Source of the DNA: an uncultured Paracoccaceae bacterium
Lineage (GTDB): Bacteria > Pseudomonadota > Alphaproteobacteria > Rhodobacterales > Rhodobacteraceae
DNA length: 64,000 nt
Direction: 5' to 3'
Assembly (NCBI GenBank): GCA_937920555.1
Contig: CAKZTM010000008.1
Location: 1 to 64,000, forward strand
The number at the start of each line of letters is the position of its first letter. Position 1 is the first letter of the stretch. Below the pieces are notes generated by a model. It saw only the letters and a list, made by a program, of their open reading frames with translations. It searched no databases and had not been told where the DNA came from. This document shows positions 8,861-17,097 of the stretch, piece by piece. Position numbers and translations under genes: made by a program.

Positions 8861-9978
8861 CAAACCCGCATCGGCATCACAACATAGGTCGCAGACGCGT
8901 CAGAGCCTTCGCGCATCAGCGTCGGATCAGCGGCTGTGTTGAACATGAACACGGCGTTTTCCCGGTCCACTTGCGAGGCGATCTCCAGCAGATATTTGGC
9001 GTTAAAGCCGATTTCGAGCGGCTCATCCGCATAGGCCACGGCCAGCTCCTCGTCGGCGGCACCGCTATCGGGGGCGTTGACCGACAAGATCAGCCGGTCC
9101 TCGTCCAGAGACAGTTTTACGGCGCGTGAGCGTTCTGATGAGACGGTCGAGACCCGGTCAACGGCGGCGGCAAACTCGGCGGCGTCAACCTCCATCCGTT
9201 TGGTGTTTCCTGCCGGGATGACGCGTGCGTAATCAGGGAAAGAGCCGTCGATCACCTTTGATGTCAGGGTGATCTGCGGCGTGGAGAAGCGCACTTTCGT
9301 CTCCGAGACGGATACGGCGATTTGCACATCGTCATCGTCCAGAAGTTTGCGCAATTCGCCCACGGTTTTGCGCGGTACGATCACGCCGGGCAGCTCTTCG
9401 GCGCCTTCGGGCAATGTGTCGTCGATTTGCGCCAAACGGTGGCCATCTGTGGCGACGCAGCGCAAGGTTTTGCCATCGGGACCGTCGGCAGAATGCATGT
9501 ACACACCATTGAGGTAGTAGCGGGTTTCCTCGGTGGAGATGGCGAATTTTGCTTTGTCAAAGAGCCTGCGCAAAGTGGGTGCAGGCACCGCGAAGTTGGA
9601 GGCGTATTCAGACGTCGCCATGATCGGGAAATCTTCTTTGGGCAGGGTGGCCAGAGAGAAATGCGACCGTCCGGCTTTGACTTCCAAGCGACCGGATTGG
9701 CCGTCATCGGACAACTCCACCTGAGAGCCGTCGGGCAGTTTGCGCACAATCTCATGGAGCGTGTGGGCCCCGACGGTCGTGGCACCTGCCTGATTGACCA
9801 TTCCGTTGGTTTTATCCACCACCTCAATGTCCAGATCGGTCGCGCGGAATGCGACGCTATCGCCTTCGGCCTCGATCAGCACATTGGCGAGGATCGGTAT
9901 AGTATTTCGCCGCTCAACTACGCCCTGAGCGCGGCTCATCGCCTTCAAAAGGTCGCTACGCTCGATATTCACTTTCAT
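8860..9978 (-). CDS. dnaN: DNA polymerase III beta sliding clamp
   Basis: Ring-shaped processivity clamp for DNA polymerase III. At 372 aa it has standard length and three repeated clamp domains. It begins MKVNIERSDLLKAMSRAQGVVERRN, a classic start, and ends in YVVMPMRV. The ATG at 9978 has a strong AAGGAG upstream, while the longer ORF in the track reads into the intergenic region. It lies 280 bp after dnaA and overlaps recF by one base. The spacing leaves room for its own promoter in addition to read-through from dnaA. Confidence 0.97.
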   Translation of the reverse strand: MKVNIERSDLLKAMSRAQGVVERRNTIPILANVLIEAEGDSVAFRATDLDIEVVDKTNGMVNQAGATTVGAHTLHEIVRKLPDGSQVELSDDGQSGRLEVKAGRSHFSLATLPKEDFPIMATSEYASNFAVPAPTLRRLFDKAKFAISTEETRYYLNGVYMHSADGPDGKTLRCVATDGHRLAQIDDTLPEGAEELPGVIVPRKTVGELRKLLDDDDVQIAVSVSETKVRFSTPQITLTSKVIDGSFPDYARVIPAGNTKRMEVDAAEFAAAVDRVSTVSSERSRAVKLSLDEDRLILSVNAPDSGAADEELAVAYADEPLEIGFNAKYLLEIASQVDRENAVFMFNTAADPTLMREGSDASATYVVMPMRV

Positions 9979-10258
9979 GAACGTCACTCCTTGCCGGGGT
10001 TCTTCGTGCCCTGATGTTATCAAGGTCGCCGCAATTGATGCCGCAACCCGCAAATGATCTATATAATGTGGCTGACTATAATAGACACGCAAGCGCACAC
10101 AAGGCGCATTTTCGTCGTGCAAAGCCAGAACGCTTAACGTTCAACCGCTCAGACCCGGACGCCTGTGCGCGTTCGAGCAGGAGGCGGTTCGCCGTTGCCA
10201 CCGGGTAGATACGGGCCGGTACGGATTTGTGGTCGCGGCCGTCGGGGGTTACTGCGCT
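9979..10258 (-). promoter_or_regulatory. dnaA-dnaN intergenic region, probable dnaN promoter
   Basis: 280 bp without a credible gene. On the minus strand there is an AT-rich stretch (CTATTATAGTC, CATTATATAG). A weak promoter match, TTGCGT with an 18-bp spacer then CATTAT, lies at 10092-10063. No run of consensus DnaA boxes is visible, so I do not call this the origin. Confidence 0.3.
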
Positions 10259-11614
10259 TTATGCCTCCAACATGCGGCGCAAAAGTTCGACATCTTCGGC
10301 AATCGCCGCATCGCTTTCTTTCAACTCGGTGATTTTCTTGACCGCATGAATGACCGTTGTGTGGTCCCGTCCACCAAACCGCCGGCCAATATCCGGCAGA
10401 CTTTTCGAGGTCAGGTTTTTCGCCAGAAACATTGCAATCTGGCGGGGCCGGGCGACGGCGCGTGCGCGCCGGGCAGACAAAATATCGTTGACCTTCAGGT
10501 GGTAATGCTCGGCCACTTTTCGGATGATTTCCTCAACCGTAATATTCTTTTGAGTGGTTCGCAGCACGTCCGCGAGGCTTTCCTGCGCCATGTCGAGCGT
10601 AACTTCCTTGCCCACCAGCGAGGCGAAGGCAAAAAGCCGCGTCAATGCGCCTTCGAGCACGCGCACATTGGAGGAAATCCGGTGGGCCAGAAACTCGATC
10701 ACGCCATCGGCAATGACCACATCGGGGTAATGCACCAGATTGGCTTCCATTTTCGACTGCAAGATGCCCAAACGCAGTTCATAATCGGTCGGGTGGATAT
10801 CCACCACCAGCCCCCATTGCAGGCGCGATTTGATCCGGTCGTCAATGTCGTCAATGTCATTGGGCGAGCGGTCGGCAGAGATCACGATCTGTTTGTTTTG
10901 ATCGATCAGCGCGTTGAATGTGTGGAAAAACTCGTCCTGAGTGCTTTCTTTGCCCGCGATGAACTGCACATCGTCAATCATCAGCACATCGACCGAGCGG
11001 AACATGTCCTTGAAGGTCAGCATGTCCTTAAAGCGCAGCGCTTGCACGAATTTATGCATGAATTGCTCGGCGGACAGGTAGAGCACTCTGGCGTCCGGCC
11101 GGTTGTTGCGGATTTCCCATGCGATGGCGTGCATCAGGTGGGTTTTACCCAGACCCACGCCGCCATAAAGAAAGAGCGGGTTGAAACTGACCGCGTCGCT
11201 CTCCGCCACCCGGCGGGCTGCGGCATGGGCAAGCTCGTTGGGCTGGCCGACCACGAAATTTTCAAATGTCAGGCGTTTGTCCAGAGGCGAGGTCGGAAGA
11301 TCCGACTTTGCCGATTTTGCGGGCGGAGCCTCATGGTAGGTTTTTGCCGGTTTTTTCTCGGGCTGCGGGGTTGCGGTTTGAACGGAAAATTCAAGCCGAT
11401 CCACGCAGGCGCCGTTGGCATTCATAAGCTCGCAAATTCGCGCGCCGTAATTGCGGTTCACCCAATTTCCGATGAACTTGGTGGGGGTCCGAAAGACCGC
11501 AACCTTGCCCTCGGTTTTGATCAAACTGAGTGGTTCGATCCAGTTGGTGTATGCATCTGCTCCCAATGTCGATTGCAATTTTGCACGAACTTCGCCCCAG
11601 CCTTCATCTGTCAT
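10259..11614 (-). CDS. dnaA: Chromosomal replication initiator protein DnaA
   Basis: AAA+ initiator that binds DnaA boxes and melts the replication origin. The 451-aa product has the N-terminal DnaB-interaction domain (MTDEGWGEVRAKLQ, WIEPL), a variable linker (about residues 85-125), the AAA+ core with Walker A GGVGLGKTHLMHA and Walker B VLMIDDVQF, and the C-terminal helix-turn-helix signature GGRDHTTVIHAVKKI. The ATG at 11614 is favoured over the track's TTG at 11644 because it gives the conserved alphaproteobacterial start. A rhodanese gene precedes it and dnaN follows on the same strand. Confidence 0.97.
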   Translation of the reverse strand: MTDEGWGEVRAKLQSTLGADAYTNWIEPLSLIKTEGKVAVFRTPTKFIGNWVNRNYGARICELMNANGACVDRLEFSVQTATPQPEKKPAKTYHEAPPAKSAKSDLPTSPLDKRLTFENFVVGQPNELAHAAARRVAESDAVSFNPLFLYGGVGLGKTHLMHAIAWEIRNNRPDARVLYLSAEQFMHKFVQALRFKDMLTFKDMFRSVDVLMIDDVQFIAGKESTQDEFFHTFNALIDQNKQIVISADRSPNDIDDIDDRIKSRLQWGLVVDIHPTDYELRLGILQSKMEANLVHYPDVVIADGVIEFLAHRISSNVRVLEGALTRLFAFASLVGKEVTLDMAQESLADVLRTTQKNITVEEIIRKVAEHYHLKVNDILSARRARAVARPRQIAMFLAKNLTSKSLPDIGRRFGGRDHTTVIHAVKKITELKESDAAIAEDVELLRRMLEA

Positions 11615-11695
11615 TTTCAATCGTCCATTCGCCTCACTGAGCAATACTCGCGAGATCTTTTGTACGGCACCCGGCAGTCCTGAACGCTGCGTGGG

Positions 11696-12145
11696 TTAGC
11701 CTATTTGCCAAGGAAGATTATTAAACTTCCATCCATTTACGACACTGCGTTGACCGCTCGGATCGGGGTCGCCTTCAAACCCTTCCGCCACGTTGATGCA
11801 CACACAGTTTATGTTTTTGCTCGAAAGATGGTTCTGGACATATGTCGCTGCCTCAAACGACCGGGCCCCGGACCTGCAAATGAAAAACAGGTGATCAGGG
11901 TAGGCTCCGTTAAATCCGGCTTCTAATTCGTCAAAGAAGGCCGGGTTAACACTCATATCTGGCTGTTTCCGCCATTCGATAAGATGAGCCGCGCTGTTGA
12001 TGCCAGTTAAATCAGGTACACCGATGGTGTCCCATTCTACCTGTGTCCTGCAATCGACAAGCGCCGAATTCTGGTTGTGTGTGAGATGATCCCAAACGGT
12101 ATTCGGGGACATATTTTCGATAGAAATACTTTGTCCCCCTGTCAC
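11696..12145 (-). CDS. Rhodanese-like domain protein
   Basis: Single-domain rhodanese of 149 aa. The features are ALVDCRTQVEWDTIGVPDL in the first half and the active-site loop CRSGARSFEAA, whose Cys would carry the persulfide. The ending, with GWKFNNLPW, is common in rhodanese proteins. The substrate is unknown; the family does sulfur transfer or redox signalling. It sits immediately upstream of dnaA on the same strand (81 bp), so it may share the dnaA transcript. Its codon use looks more AT-rich than that of its neighbours, which may only reflect position near the origin. Confidence 0.85.
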   Translation of the reverse strand: MTGGQSISIENMSPNTVWDHLTHNQNSALVDCRTQVEWDTIGVPDLTGINSAAHLIEWRKQPDMSVNPAFFDELEAGFNGAYPDHLFFICRSGARSFEAATYVQNHLSSKNINCVCINVAEGFEGDPDPSGQRSVVNGWKFNNLPWQIG

Positions 12146-12556
12146 GTTTAGCCCTCATTTTTTGAATTCGCTTGATGACACTAACAATTCAAATCGGGCT
12201 GGATCAAGAAGACTTCTGGGGTTGACTGCGAAAGAATCGGCGAACGATTTTTCGAAGTTACGATCTGATTAATCAGGCCCGGATTTTTGATCGAAGAACC
12301 GGGTTAGATTCGGGGTAAAAAGTTCGTGATAATTGGCAAGGTTAGGTCGGCATCTTAAATCTTTGCGACAGCGTGGCGCGGTTTTGGAACAGGTTTTTTC
12401 GCCATTGTCCTAAATCCGCCGATGCAAGCGGCACCGGGAAGGGCAGTCTCAAAAATGTCATAAAAAAAAGACGCCCACATGTGTGGACGTCGCGTCAAAT
12501 TATTTTTTTGGCTCTGAGGCGCGAGGAATTACGGGCACATCGTGCCGGTGATTCTT
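12146..12556. other. 411-bp region upstream of the rhodanese-dnaA block, possible origin-proximal DNA
   Basis: No credible gene. It contains the rpsT terminator (12462-12491) and an AT-leaning stretch (about 12150-12380) with CTGATTAATCAG, a 12-bp perfect palindrome. I found no exact TTATCCACA box here. It must carry the promoter for the rhodanese/dnaA genes. Origin function is possible but not shown. Confidence 0.35.
12462..12491 (-). terminator. Rho-independent terminator of rpsT
   Basis: On the minus strand, GACGTCCACACATGTGGGCGTC forms a hairpin with one mismatch and is followed by eight Ts. It lies about 65 bp after the rpsT stop. A T-rich run on the plus side (12503-12509) could make it bidirectional. 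Confidence 0.85.
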
Positions 12557-12823
12557 TTAAGCGCCCATTGCTTTCACGCGGCCCGACAGACGGGACATTT
12601 TCCGCGCAACAGTGTTTTTGTGGTAGAGGCCTTTGGTCACACCGCGCATCAGCTCTGGCTGAGCCGCTTTGAGCGCGTCTTTTGCAACAGCCTGGTCACC
12701 GCCCGCAATCGCTTCCTCAACCTTCCGCAGATAGGTCCGGATGCGTGTCTTGCGCGATTTGTTGACCTCGGTCCGGCGCTCGATTTGGCGCGCGCGTTTT
12801 TTGGATCCCGGCGAGTTTGCCAT
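12557..12823 (-). CDS. rpsT: 30S ribosomal protein S20
   Basis: Small basic primary 16S rRNA-binding protein that helps fold the 5' domain of the 30S subunit. At 88 aa it has the usual length, beginning [17 protein letters not shown]. The C-terminal part has the conserved [16 protein letters not shown]. It is transcribed as a short unit ending in a strong intrinsic terminator. Its place between an enoyl-CoA hydratase and dnaA is the arrangement I associate with Rhodobacteraceae. Confidence 0.97.
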   Translation of the reverse strand: MANSPGSKKRARQIERRTEVNKSRKTRIRTYLRKVEEAIAGGDQAVAKDALKAAQPELMRGVTKGLYHKNTVARKMSRLSGRVKAMGA

Positions 12824-12911
12824 AGATAAAATTCCGATTCTGAACGACGTGTAATTATGAAGCGCGGTATCTACATCTCTGACACCACACTGTCAACGCG
12901 CTGGTTGCGTT

Positions 12912-13688
12912 TTATTTCCCCTTGAATCTGGGGGTGCGTTTTTCGGCGAAGGCGGCCATTCCTTCGGTTTGATCCTCGGTGGAAAAGAGTGCGTTAAACA
13001 GTCTGCGTTCAAACAGCGTGCCCTCGCTGAGCGTGCTCTCATAGGACCGGTTGACCGCTTCCTTTGCGGCCATGGTGGCCAGAATGGATTTTTCGGCGAT
13101 TTTGGCGGCTGTGGTCATCACCTCGTCGCGCAGATCTTTTGCGGGCACCACGCGCGACACAAGGCCGGAGCGTTCTGCTTCTTCGGCATCCATGAAGCGG
13201 CCGGTGAGGATCATTTCCATGGCTTTGGACTTGCCCACAAAGCGGGTCAGACGCTGAGTTCCGCCAATTCCGGGAATGACGCCCAGATTGATTTCTGGCT
13301 GGCCGAACTTGGCGGTATCGGCGGCGATAATAAAGTCGCACATCATCGCCAATTCGCATCCGCCCCCCAGCGCGTAGCCGGAGACAGCGGCGATGATTGG
13401 CTTGCGTGCTTTGGCGATGACCTGGGTTTCGGGGCCGAACATGTCCTCGGTGAACACATCCCCGAATGTCTTTTCGGACATTTCTTTGATGTCGGCGCCT
13501 GCGGCGAATGCTTTTTCGGAGCCGGTGATCACAATGACGCGCACGCTATCGTTGGTCTCGGCGGCTGTGATGGCGCAGGCCAACTCGCTCAGGAGTTGGG
13601 AGGACAATGCGTTCAAGGCGTCGGGCCGGTTGAGGGTGATCAACGCAATGTGGTCCGAAACCTCTACGATTATTGTTTCATAGGCCAT
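12912..13688 (-). CDS. Enoyl-CoA hydratase
   Basis: Crotonase-fold enzyme that hydrates trans-2-enoyl-CoA in beta-oxidation. It is 258 aa, a typical monofunctional length. The oxyanion-hole segments are [11 protein letters not shown] and the following [16 protein letters not shown]. The two catalytic Glu residues are visible in GGCELAM and in [13 protein letters not shown]. The end, KRTPRFKGK, is typical of short-chain enoyl-CoA hydratases. It is upstream of rpsT on the same strand with an 88-bp gap. The acyl-chain preference cannot be read from sequence. Confidence 0.93.
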   Translation of the reverse strand: MAYETIIVEVSDHIALITLNRPDALNALSSQLLSELACAITAAETNDSVRVIVITGSEKAFAAGADIKEMSEKTFGDVFTEDMFGPETQVIAKARKPIIAAVSGYALGGGCELAMMCDFIIAADTAKFGQPEINLGVIPGIGGTQRLTRFVGKSKAMEMILTGRFMDAEEAERSGLVSRVVPAKDLRDEVMTTAAKIAEKSILATMAAKEAVNRSYESTLSEGTLFERRLFNALFSTEDQTEGMAAFAEKRTPRFKGK

Positions 13689-13743
13689 TTATGTGTGCAT
13701 CCCGATTTATTGAGCGGTTGGTTTATCATTCTGGGGGCGAGGT

Positions 13744-14724
13744 TCAAGGGAAACGCGCGACCTGTGTGATCGCGGTGTCAAACCCTGGATCGTCCTCAAA
13801 CCGCAGGCGCACCGGAAAGGTCAGCACTTGCGGGCGAAACTCCGGGGGCAGGCGCACGGCGTCTTTTTCGGTGGTCACCAATTGCGCATTTTTGGATTTG
13901 GCCTCGGCGATCAGGCGTCGCAAAAGGTCAGAGCGGTAGGGCGCGTGGTCACCAAAGGCGCGGGTTTCGATCAGCTCGGCCCCGGCGGCTTTAAGGGAGT
14001 TGAAGAATTTCGCGGGTCTGCCGATGCCCGCAAAGGCCAGAACCCTAAGCCCGGTCCAGTCCATGCCGGTGTGCAGTGGTGTCAGTTCCGCCTCAAAGAC
14101 CGGGATTTGGGGGGGCTCATTTTGCAAAAATGTTCTGCGGGCGGTTTGGGGGCCGATCAGCACCATCACATCGGCGCGGGCCAAACCGTCTGCGACCGGT
14201 TCGCGCAAGGGGCCTGCGGGGATGACGCGTCGGTTGCCAAATCCGACATCCGCATCGACCACGAGAATGGACATGGTTTTGGTCAGTGCAGGGTTTTGAA
14301 AGCCGTCGTCCAAGATCACCAGATCAGCGCCCGAGGCCTGAGCGGCCATGGCCCCCGCGGCGCGGTCCGGGGACACCCAAACGGGACCAAAGGCGGATAG
14401 TAAAAGCGGCTCGTCGCCCACATGGGCGGCGTCGTGTCTGGTCTCGACCACGCGGGTTGTGGCCTCGACCCGGCCGCCATATCCGCGCGAGACTACATGG
14501 GCGTTGAGGCCTTGGGCTGCGAGGCGTTCCATCAGGTTCATGACCACCGGCGTTTTGCCCGTGCCGCCGGCGTTGAGATTGCCGACACAGATCACCGGGA
14601 TGTCCAAATCCGTGCCGGGTTTTGCCAGCCGCCGACGTGTCACGGCGGTCCACACTGCGGCAAGTGGTGACAAGAGAGCGGCTTTGAGCCCTGCCGGTTG
14701 GGTCCAGAAGTCAGGGGCTTTCAT
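13744..14724 (-). CDS. lpxK: Tetraacyldisaccharide 4'-kinase
   Basis: Phosphorylates the lipid A disaccharide precursor at the 4' position, at the inner face of the cytoplasmic membrane. The product is 326 aa, starting MKAPDFWTQPAGLKA at 14724. The first 100 residues of the track ORF are antisense read-through and are left out. The P-loop is GNLNAGGTGKTPVV, and VILDDGFQNPAL is the conserved LpxK motif after it. The start overlaps the waaA end by 14 bp, so lipid A phosphorylation and Kdo addition are translationally linked. Confidence 0.95.
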   Translation of the reverse strand: MKAPDFWTQPAGLKAALLSPLAAVWTAVTRRRLAKPGTDLDIPVICVGNLNAGGTGKTPVVMNLMERLAAQGLNAHVVSRGYGGRVEATTRVVETRHDAAHVGDEPLLLSAFGPVWVSPDRAAGAMAAQASGADLVILDDGFQNPALTKTMSILVVDADVGFGNRRVIPAGPLREPVADGLARADVMVLIGPQTARRTFLQNEPPQIPVFEAELTPLHTGMDWTGLRVLAFAGIGRPAKFFNSLKAAGAELIETRAFGDHAPYRSDLLRRLIAEAKSKNAQLVTTEKDAVRLPPEFRPQVLTFPVRLRFEDDPGFDTAITQVARFP

Positions 14725-16009
14725 GACCAACGGCTTTGTCGAAATAGGGACGCAACAGATCAAGCACCGCATCGGTGACGCCCGCGCCATCGCTGGACAC
14801 TTCCCAAGCGGCGGCTGCGTATTTGGCCGCCTCATCGGGGTTGAGAAACCGGTCAACCGCATCTGCCAGCTCTTGCTCGGTGCGCACGCAAAAGGCGGCT
14901 TCTCCGTCATAGAGGCGTTGATAGATGTCCTCGAAATTATGCACATTTGGGCCGTGCAGGATGGCCGAGCCCAAGGCGGCGGGTTCAAACGGGTTGTGCC
15001 CGCCCGACGTATCCAGAGAGCCGCCCACAAAGGACACGGGCGCCAGTCTGTACCACAGGCCCATCTCGCCCAGTGTGTCGGCGAGATAGACTTCGGTTTG
15101 TCCGGTCACTTTCTCGCCGCGTGAGCGCACAGAGACTTTCAGGCCCATTTTGAGCAGCAGCGCCTCTATTTCGCCTGCGCGTTCGGGGTGGCGCGGGGCC
15201 AAGATCAGCAGCAGTTCGGGGTTTTTCCGGCGGGCCAGAAGTTGTGCCTCGGCGATCACTTCTTCCTCGCCGTCATGGGTGGAGCCTGCAAACCAGACCG
15301 GGCGGGTGCCGATTTGTTTGATCATTTCCTTGCGGGCCAGTTGGTCATGGGGCAGCGGCACCGCCCCTTCTTTCAGAGAGCCCGTGACGGTGATCCGGTC
15401 CGCAGGTGCCCCAATGGAGGCGAATGCATCCACCATGTCGGGGGTTTGCAGCAGCAATTTGTCGAAGCGTTGGAAGAGGCTGCGGGACATGCCTTTGACC
15501 CGTTTCCAGACCTTCAGTGTATTGGCCGAGATCCGACCGTTGATCAGCAGCATTGGCACGCCGCGTTCATGGGTCTGGGTCATCAGGCGAGGCCAAAATT
15601 CGCTCTCGGTCCAGATCGCGACATCGGGCCGCCAGTGGTCCAGGAACCCGGTGACGGCGGTTTTCGTATCCACGGGGATATACTGGTGGATCACCGTTTT
15701 GGGCATGCGCGCATCCAGGATCATCGCCGAGGACCGGGTGCCGGTTGTGACCAAAACGGTAAGCTTTGGGTATTCGGATTTAATCTGGGCGAGCAATTCC
15801 AGAATTGAGAGCGACTCGCCCACCGACGCTGCATGAAACCAAGCAAGTGGTCCTTCGGGGCGGGGAAAATCCGGTTTTCCGAAACGCTCATGTATGCGGT
15901 CGGGGTCTTCTTTGCCTTCGGCCACACGTTTCTTGAGCTTACGCCACGCCCAGCCATCGGCCAGAGACGTGGCGCCCAAATAGGCGGAAAGTGCCAGAGA
16001 GTTCCCCAT
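14711..16009 (-). CDS. waaA: 3-deoxy-D-manno-octulosonic acid (Kdo) transferase
   Basis: GT-B glycosyltransferase that adds Kdo to lipid IVA. The 432-aa protein has an N-terminal membrane anchor region, then GPLAWFHAASVGESLS with the family's conserved Glu. The acceptor domain includes TVLVTTGTRSSA, and the donor domain ends in VSFVGGSLDTSGGHNPFEPAALG. That last motif (GGSL...GGHNPxEPA) is diagnostic. It overlaps lpxK by 14 bp and follows the DUF4170 gene by 27 bp. The order DUF4170-waaA-lpxK, with CysQ-like and PmbA genes before it, is one apparent operon. Confidence 0.96.
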   Translation of the reverse strand: MGNSLALSAYLGATSLADGWAWRKLKKRVAEGKEDPDRIHERFGKPDFPRPEGPLAWFHAASVGESLSILELLAQIKSEYPKLTVLVTTGTRSSAMILDARMPKTVIHQYIPVDTKTAVTGFLDHWRPDVAIWTESEFWPRLMTQTHERGVPMLLINGRISANTLKVWKRVKGMSRSLFQRFDKLLLQTPDMVDAFASIGAPADRITVTGSLKEGAVPLPHDQLARKEMIKQIGTRPVWFAGSTHDGEEEVIAEAQLLARRKNPELLLILAPRHPERAGEIEALLLKMGLKVSVRSRGEKVTGQTEVYLADTLGEMGLWYRLAPVSFVGGSLDTSGGHNPFEPAALGSAILHGPNVHNFEDIYQRLYDGEAAFCVRTEQELADAVDRFLNPDEAAKYAAAAWEVSSDGAGVTDAVLDLLRPYFDKAVGHESP

Positions 16010-16036
16010 CGCGACGCGCCCCCTTCTGCGCGGTGC

Positions 16037-16279
16037 TTAGCCCAGCTCCTCGGTCGGGCCTGCGGCCTGTTCTTCGTCGCGAAGCCGGTGCAAATGCGCA
16101 ATAAAGTAGCGCATGTGGGCGTTATCGACGGAGCTGTGGGCCTTGGCTTTCCAGGCGTCAAAAGCGCTTGCATAATCGGGGTAGATGCCCACCAGATCAA
16201 TCGCGTTGACGTCCTTGAAAATTTTCGTGGTCGGATCGCTGAGTTCGCCTCCAAAGACGAGATGTAGTCGTTGTGCCAT
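16037..16279 (-). CDS. DUF4170 domain protein
   Basis: Small 80-aa protein of the DUF4170 family, found next to Kdo transferase genes in Alphaproteobacteria. The start MAQRLHLVFGGELSDP at 16279 has GGAGGCACTC upstream; the longer ORF in the track is read-through. The LVFGGEL start, the segment VGIYPDYASAFDAWKAKA and the ending with FIAHLHRL are the family features I recognise. Its function is unknown. Its place between the CysQ-like phosphatase and waaA suggests some link to lipopolysaccharide assembly, but that is inference. Confidence 0.85.
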   Translation of the reverse strand: MAQRLHLVFGGELSDPTTKIFKDVNAIDLVGIYPDYASAFDAWKAKAHSSVDNAHMRYFIAHLHRLRDEEQAAGPTEELG

Positions 16280-16326
16280 GAGTGCCTCCTTGGGTTCCGT
16301 CCTGTCAGCTTCTCTATAACAGAGGG

Positions 16327-17097
16327 TTAAAGACGGGCAAGCAGAGCCTCGTGCAGCTCCGGTCCTGCGGCGATGATGCCGGGCAGATGCGGCATGGTAT
16401 TGTTGAAGCGCACGGTTCCGCCATTTTGGGTCGAGACTTTTGCACCGGCCTCTGCGGCGATCAAAGTTCCTGCGGCCACGTCCCATTCCCATGTGGGGCG
16501 CAGGGTCAGCATAGCGTTGAATTGGCCATCGGCCACAAGGCACAAGCGGTAGGCCAGTGAGGAGCGGAAATGCCTTTGCACAGGGGGCACGCCGCCGGGC
16601 CAGAACTGGGCGGTCAGGTTGAATTTGTTGGACAGCACGGTGGCGGTTTCAAGGGTGTCATGGCCGCGAAAGCGGATCGGTTGGCCGTTGAGTTCTGCGC
16701 CTTGCCCAAGCGTGGCGGTATAGGTGAGGTCAAGTTCGGGCAGGTGCACCACGGCGGCTTGAACCTGTCCGTCGGTGGCAATTGCCAGCGAGGTTGCGAA
16801 GGTCTTGGAGCCCTCAATAAAGGCGCGTGTGCCGTCGAGCGGATCAATGATGAACACAGAGCGGTTGTCGGCGCGACTGGACGTGTCTTCGGTTTCCTCC
16901 GACAGCCATCCGTAATCGGGGCGGGCGCGCAAAAGCTCCCGTTCCAACATCGCGTTCATGGCCAGATCGGCCTCGGTGACCGGGCCTTGCCCATCACCCT
17001 TGTCCCATGTCTGCGGGTCGTTGCGGAAGAATGTAGAGGCGATTTTGCCCGCCTCCAGAGCGGCATCGGTGAGCAGCGCGAGATCAGCTTCCGGCAA
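16327..17097 (-). CDS. Inositol-monophosphatase family protein, CysQ-like
   Basis: Mg-dependent, Li-sensitive phosphatase-fold enzyme of 256 aa. Metal-site motifs are present: GPVTEADLAMN, the EE pair in LSEETEDT, DPLDGTRAFIEG, and WEWDVAAGTLIAAEAG near the end. The spacing matches 3'(2'),5'-bisphosphate nucleotidases (CysQ), which recycle PAP from sulfate assimilation. Inositol or histidinol phosphatase activity cannot be ruled out. Its start overlaps the pmbA end by 14 bp, so the two are coupled. Confidence 0.85.
   Translation of the reverse strand: MPEADLALLTDAALEAGKIASTFFRNDPQTWDKGDGQGPVTEADLAMNAMLERELLRARPDYGWLSEETEDTSSRADNRSVFIIDPLDGTRAFIEGSKTFATSLAIATDGQVQAAVVHLPELDLTYTATLGQGAELNGQPIRFRGHDTLETATVLSNKFNLTAQFWPGGVPPVQRHFRSSLAYRLCLVADGQFNAMLTLRPTWEWDVAAGTLIAAEAGAKVSTQNGGTVRFNNTMPHLPGIIAAGPELHEALLARL

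Noticed and set aside
9812-9830. TTATCCACC, a near DnaA box
   Set aside because: It lies inside the dnaN coding sequence, differs at one base and is alone.
10229-11683. 484-aa plus-strand ORF opposite dnaA
   Set aside because: It is the antisense shadow of dnaA. The translation is rich in His, Gln and Arg with no domain, and dnaA is certain.
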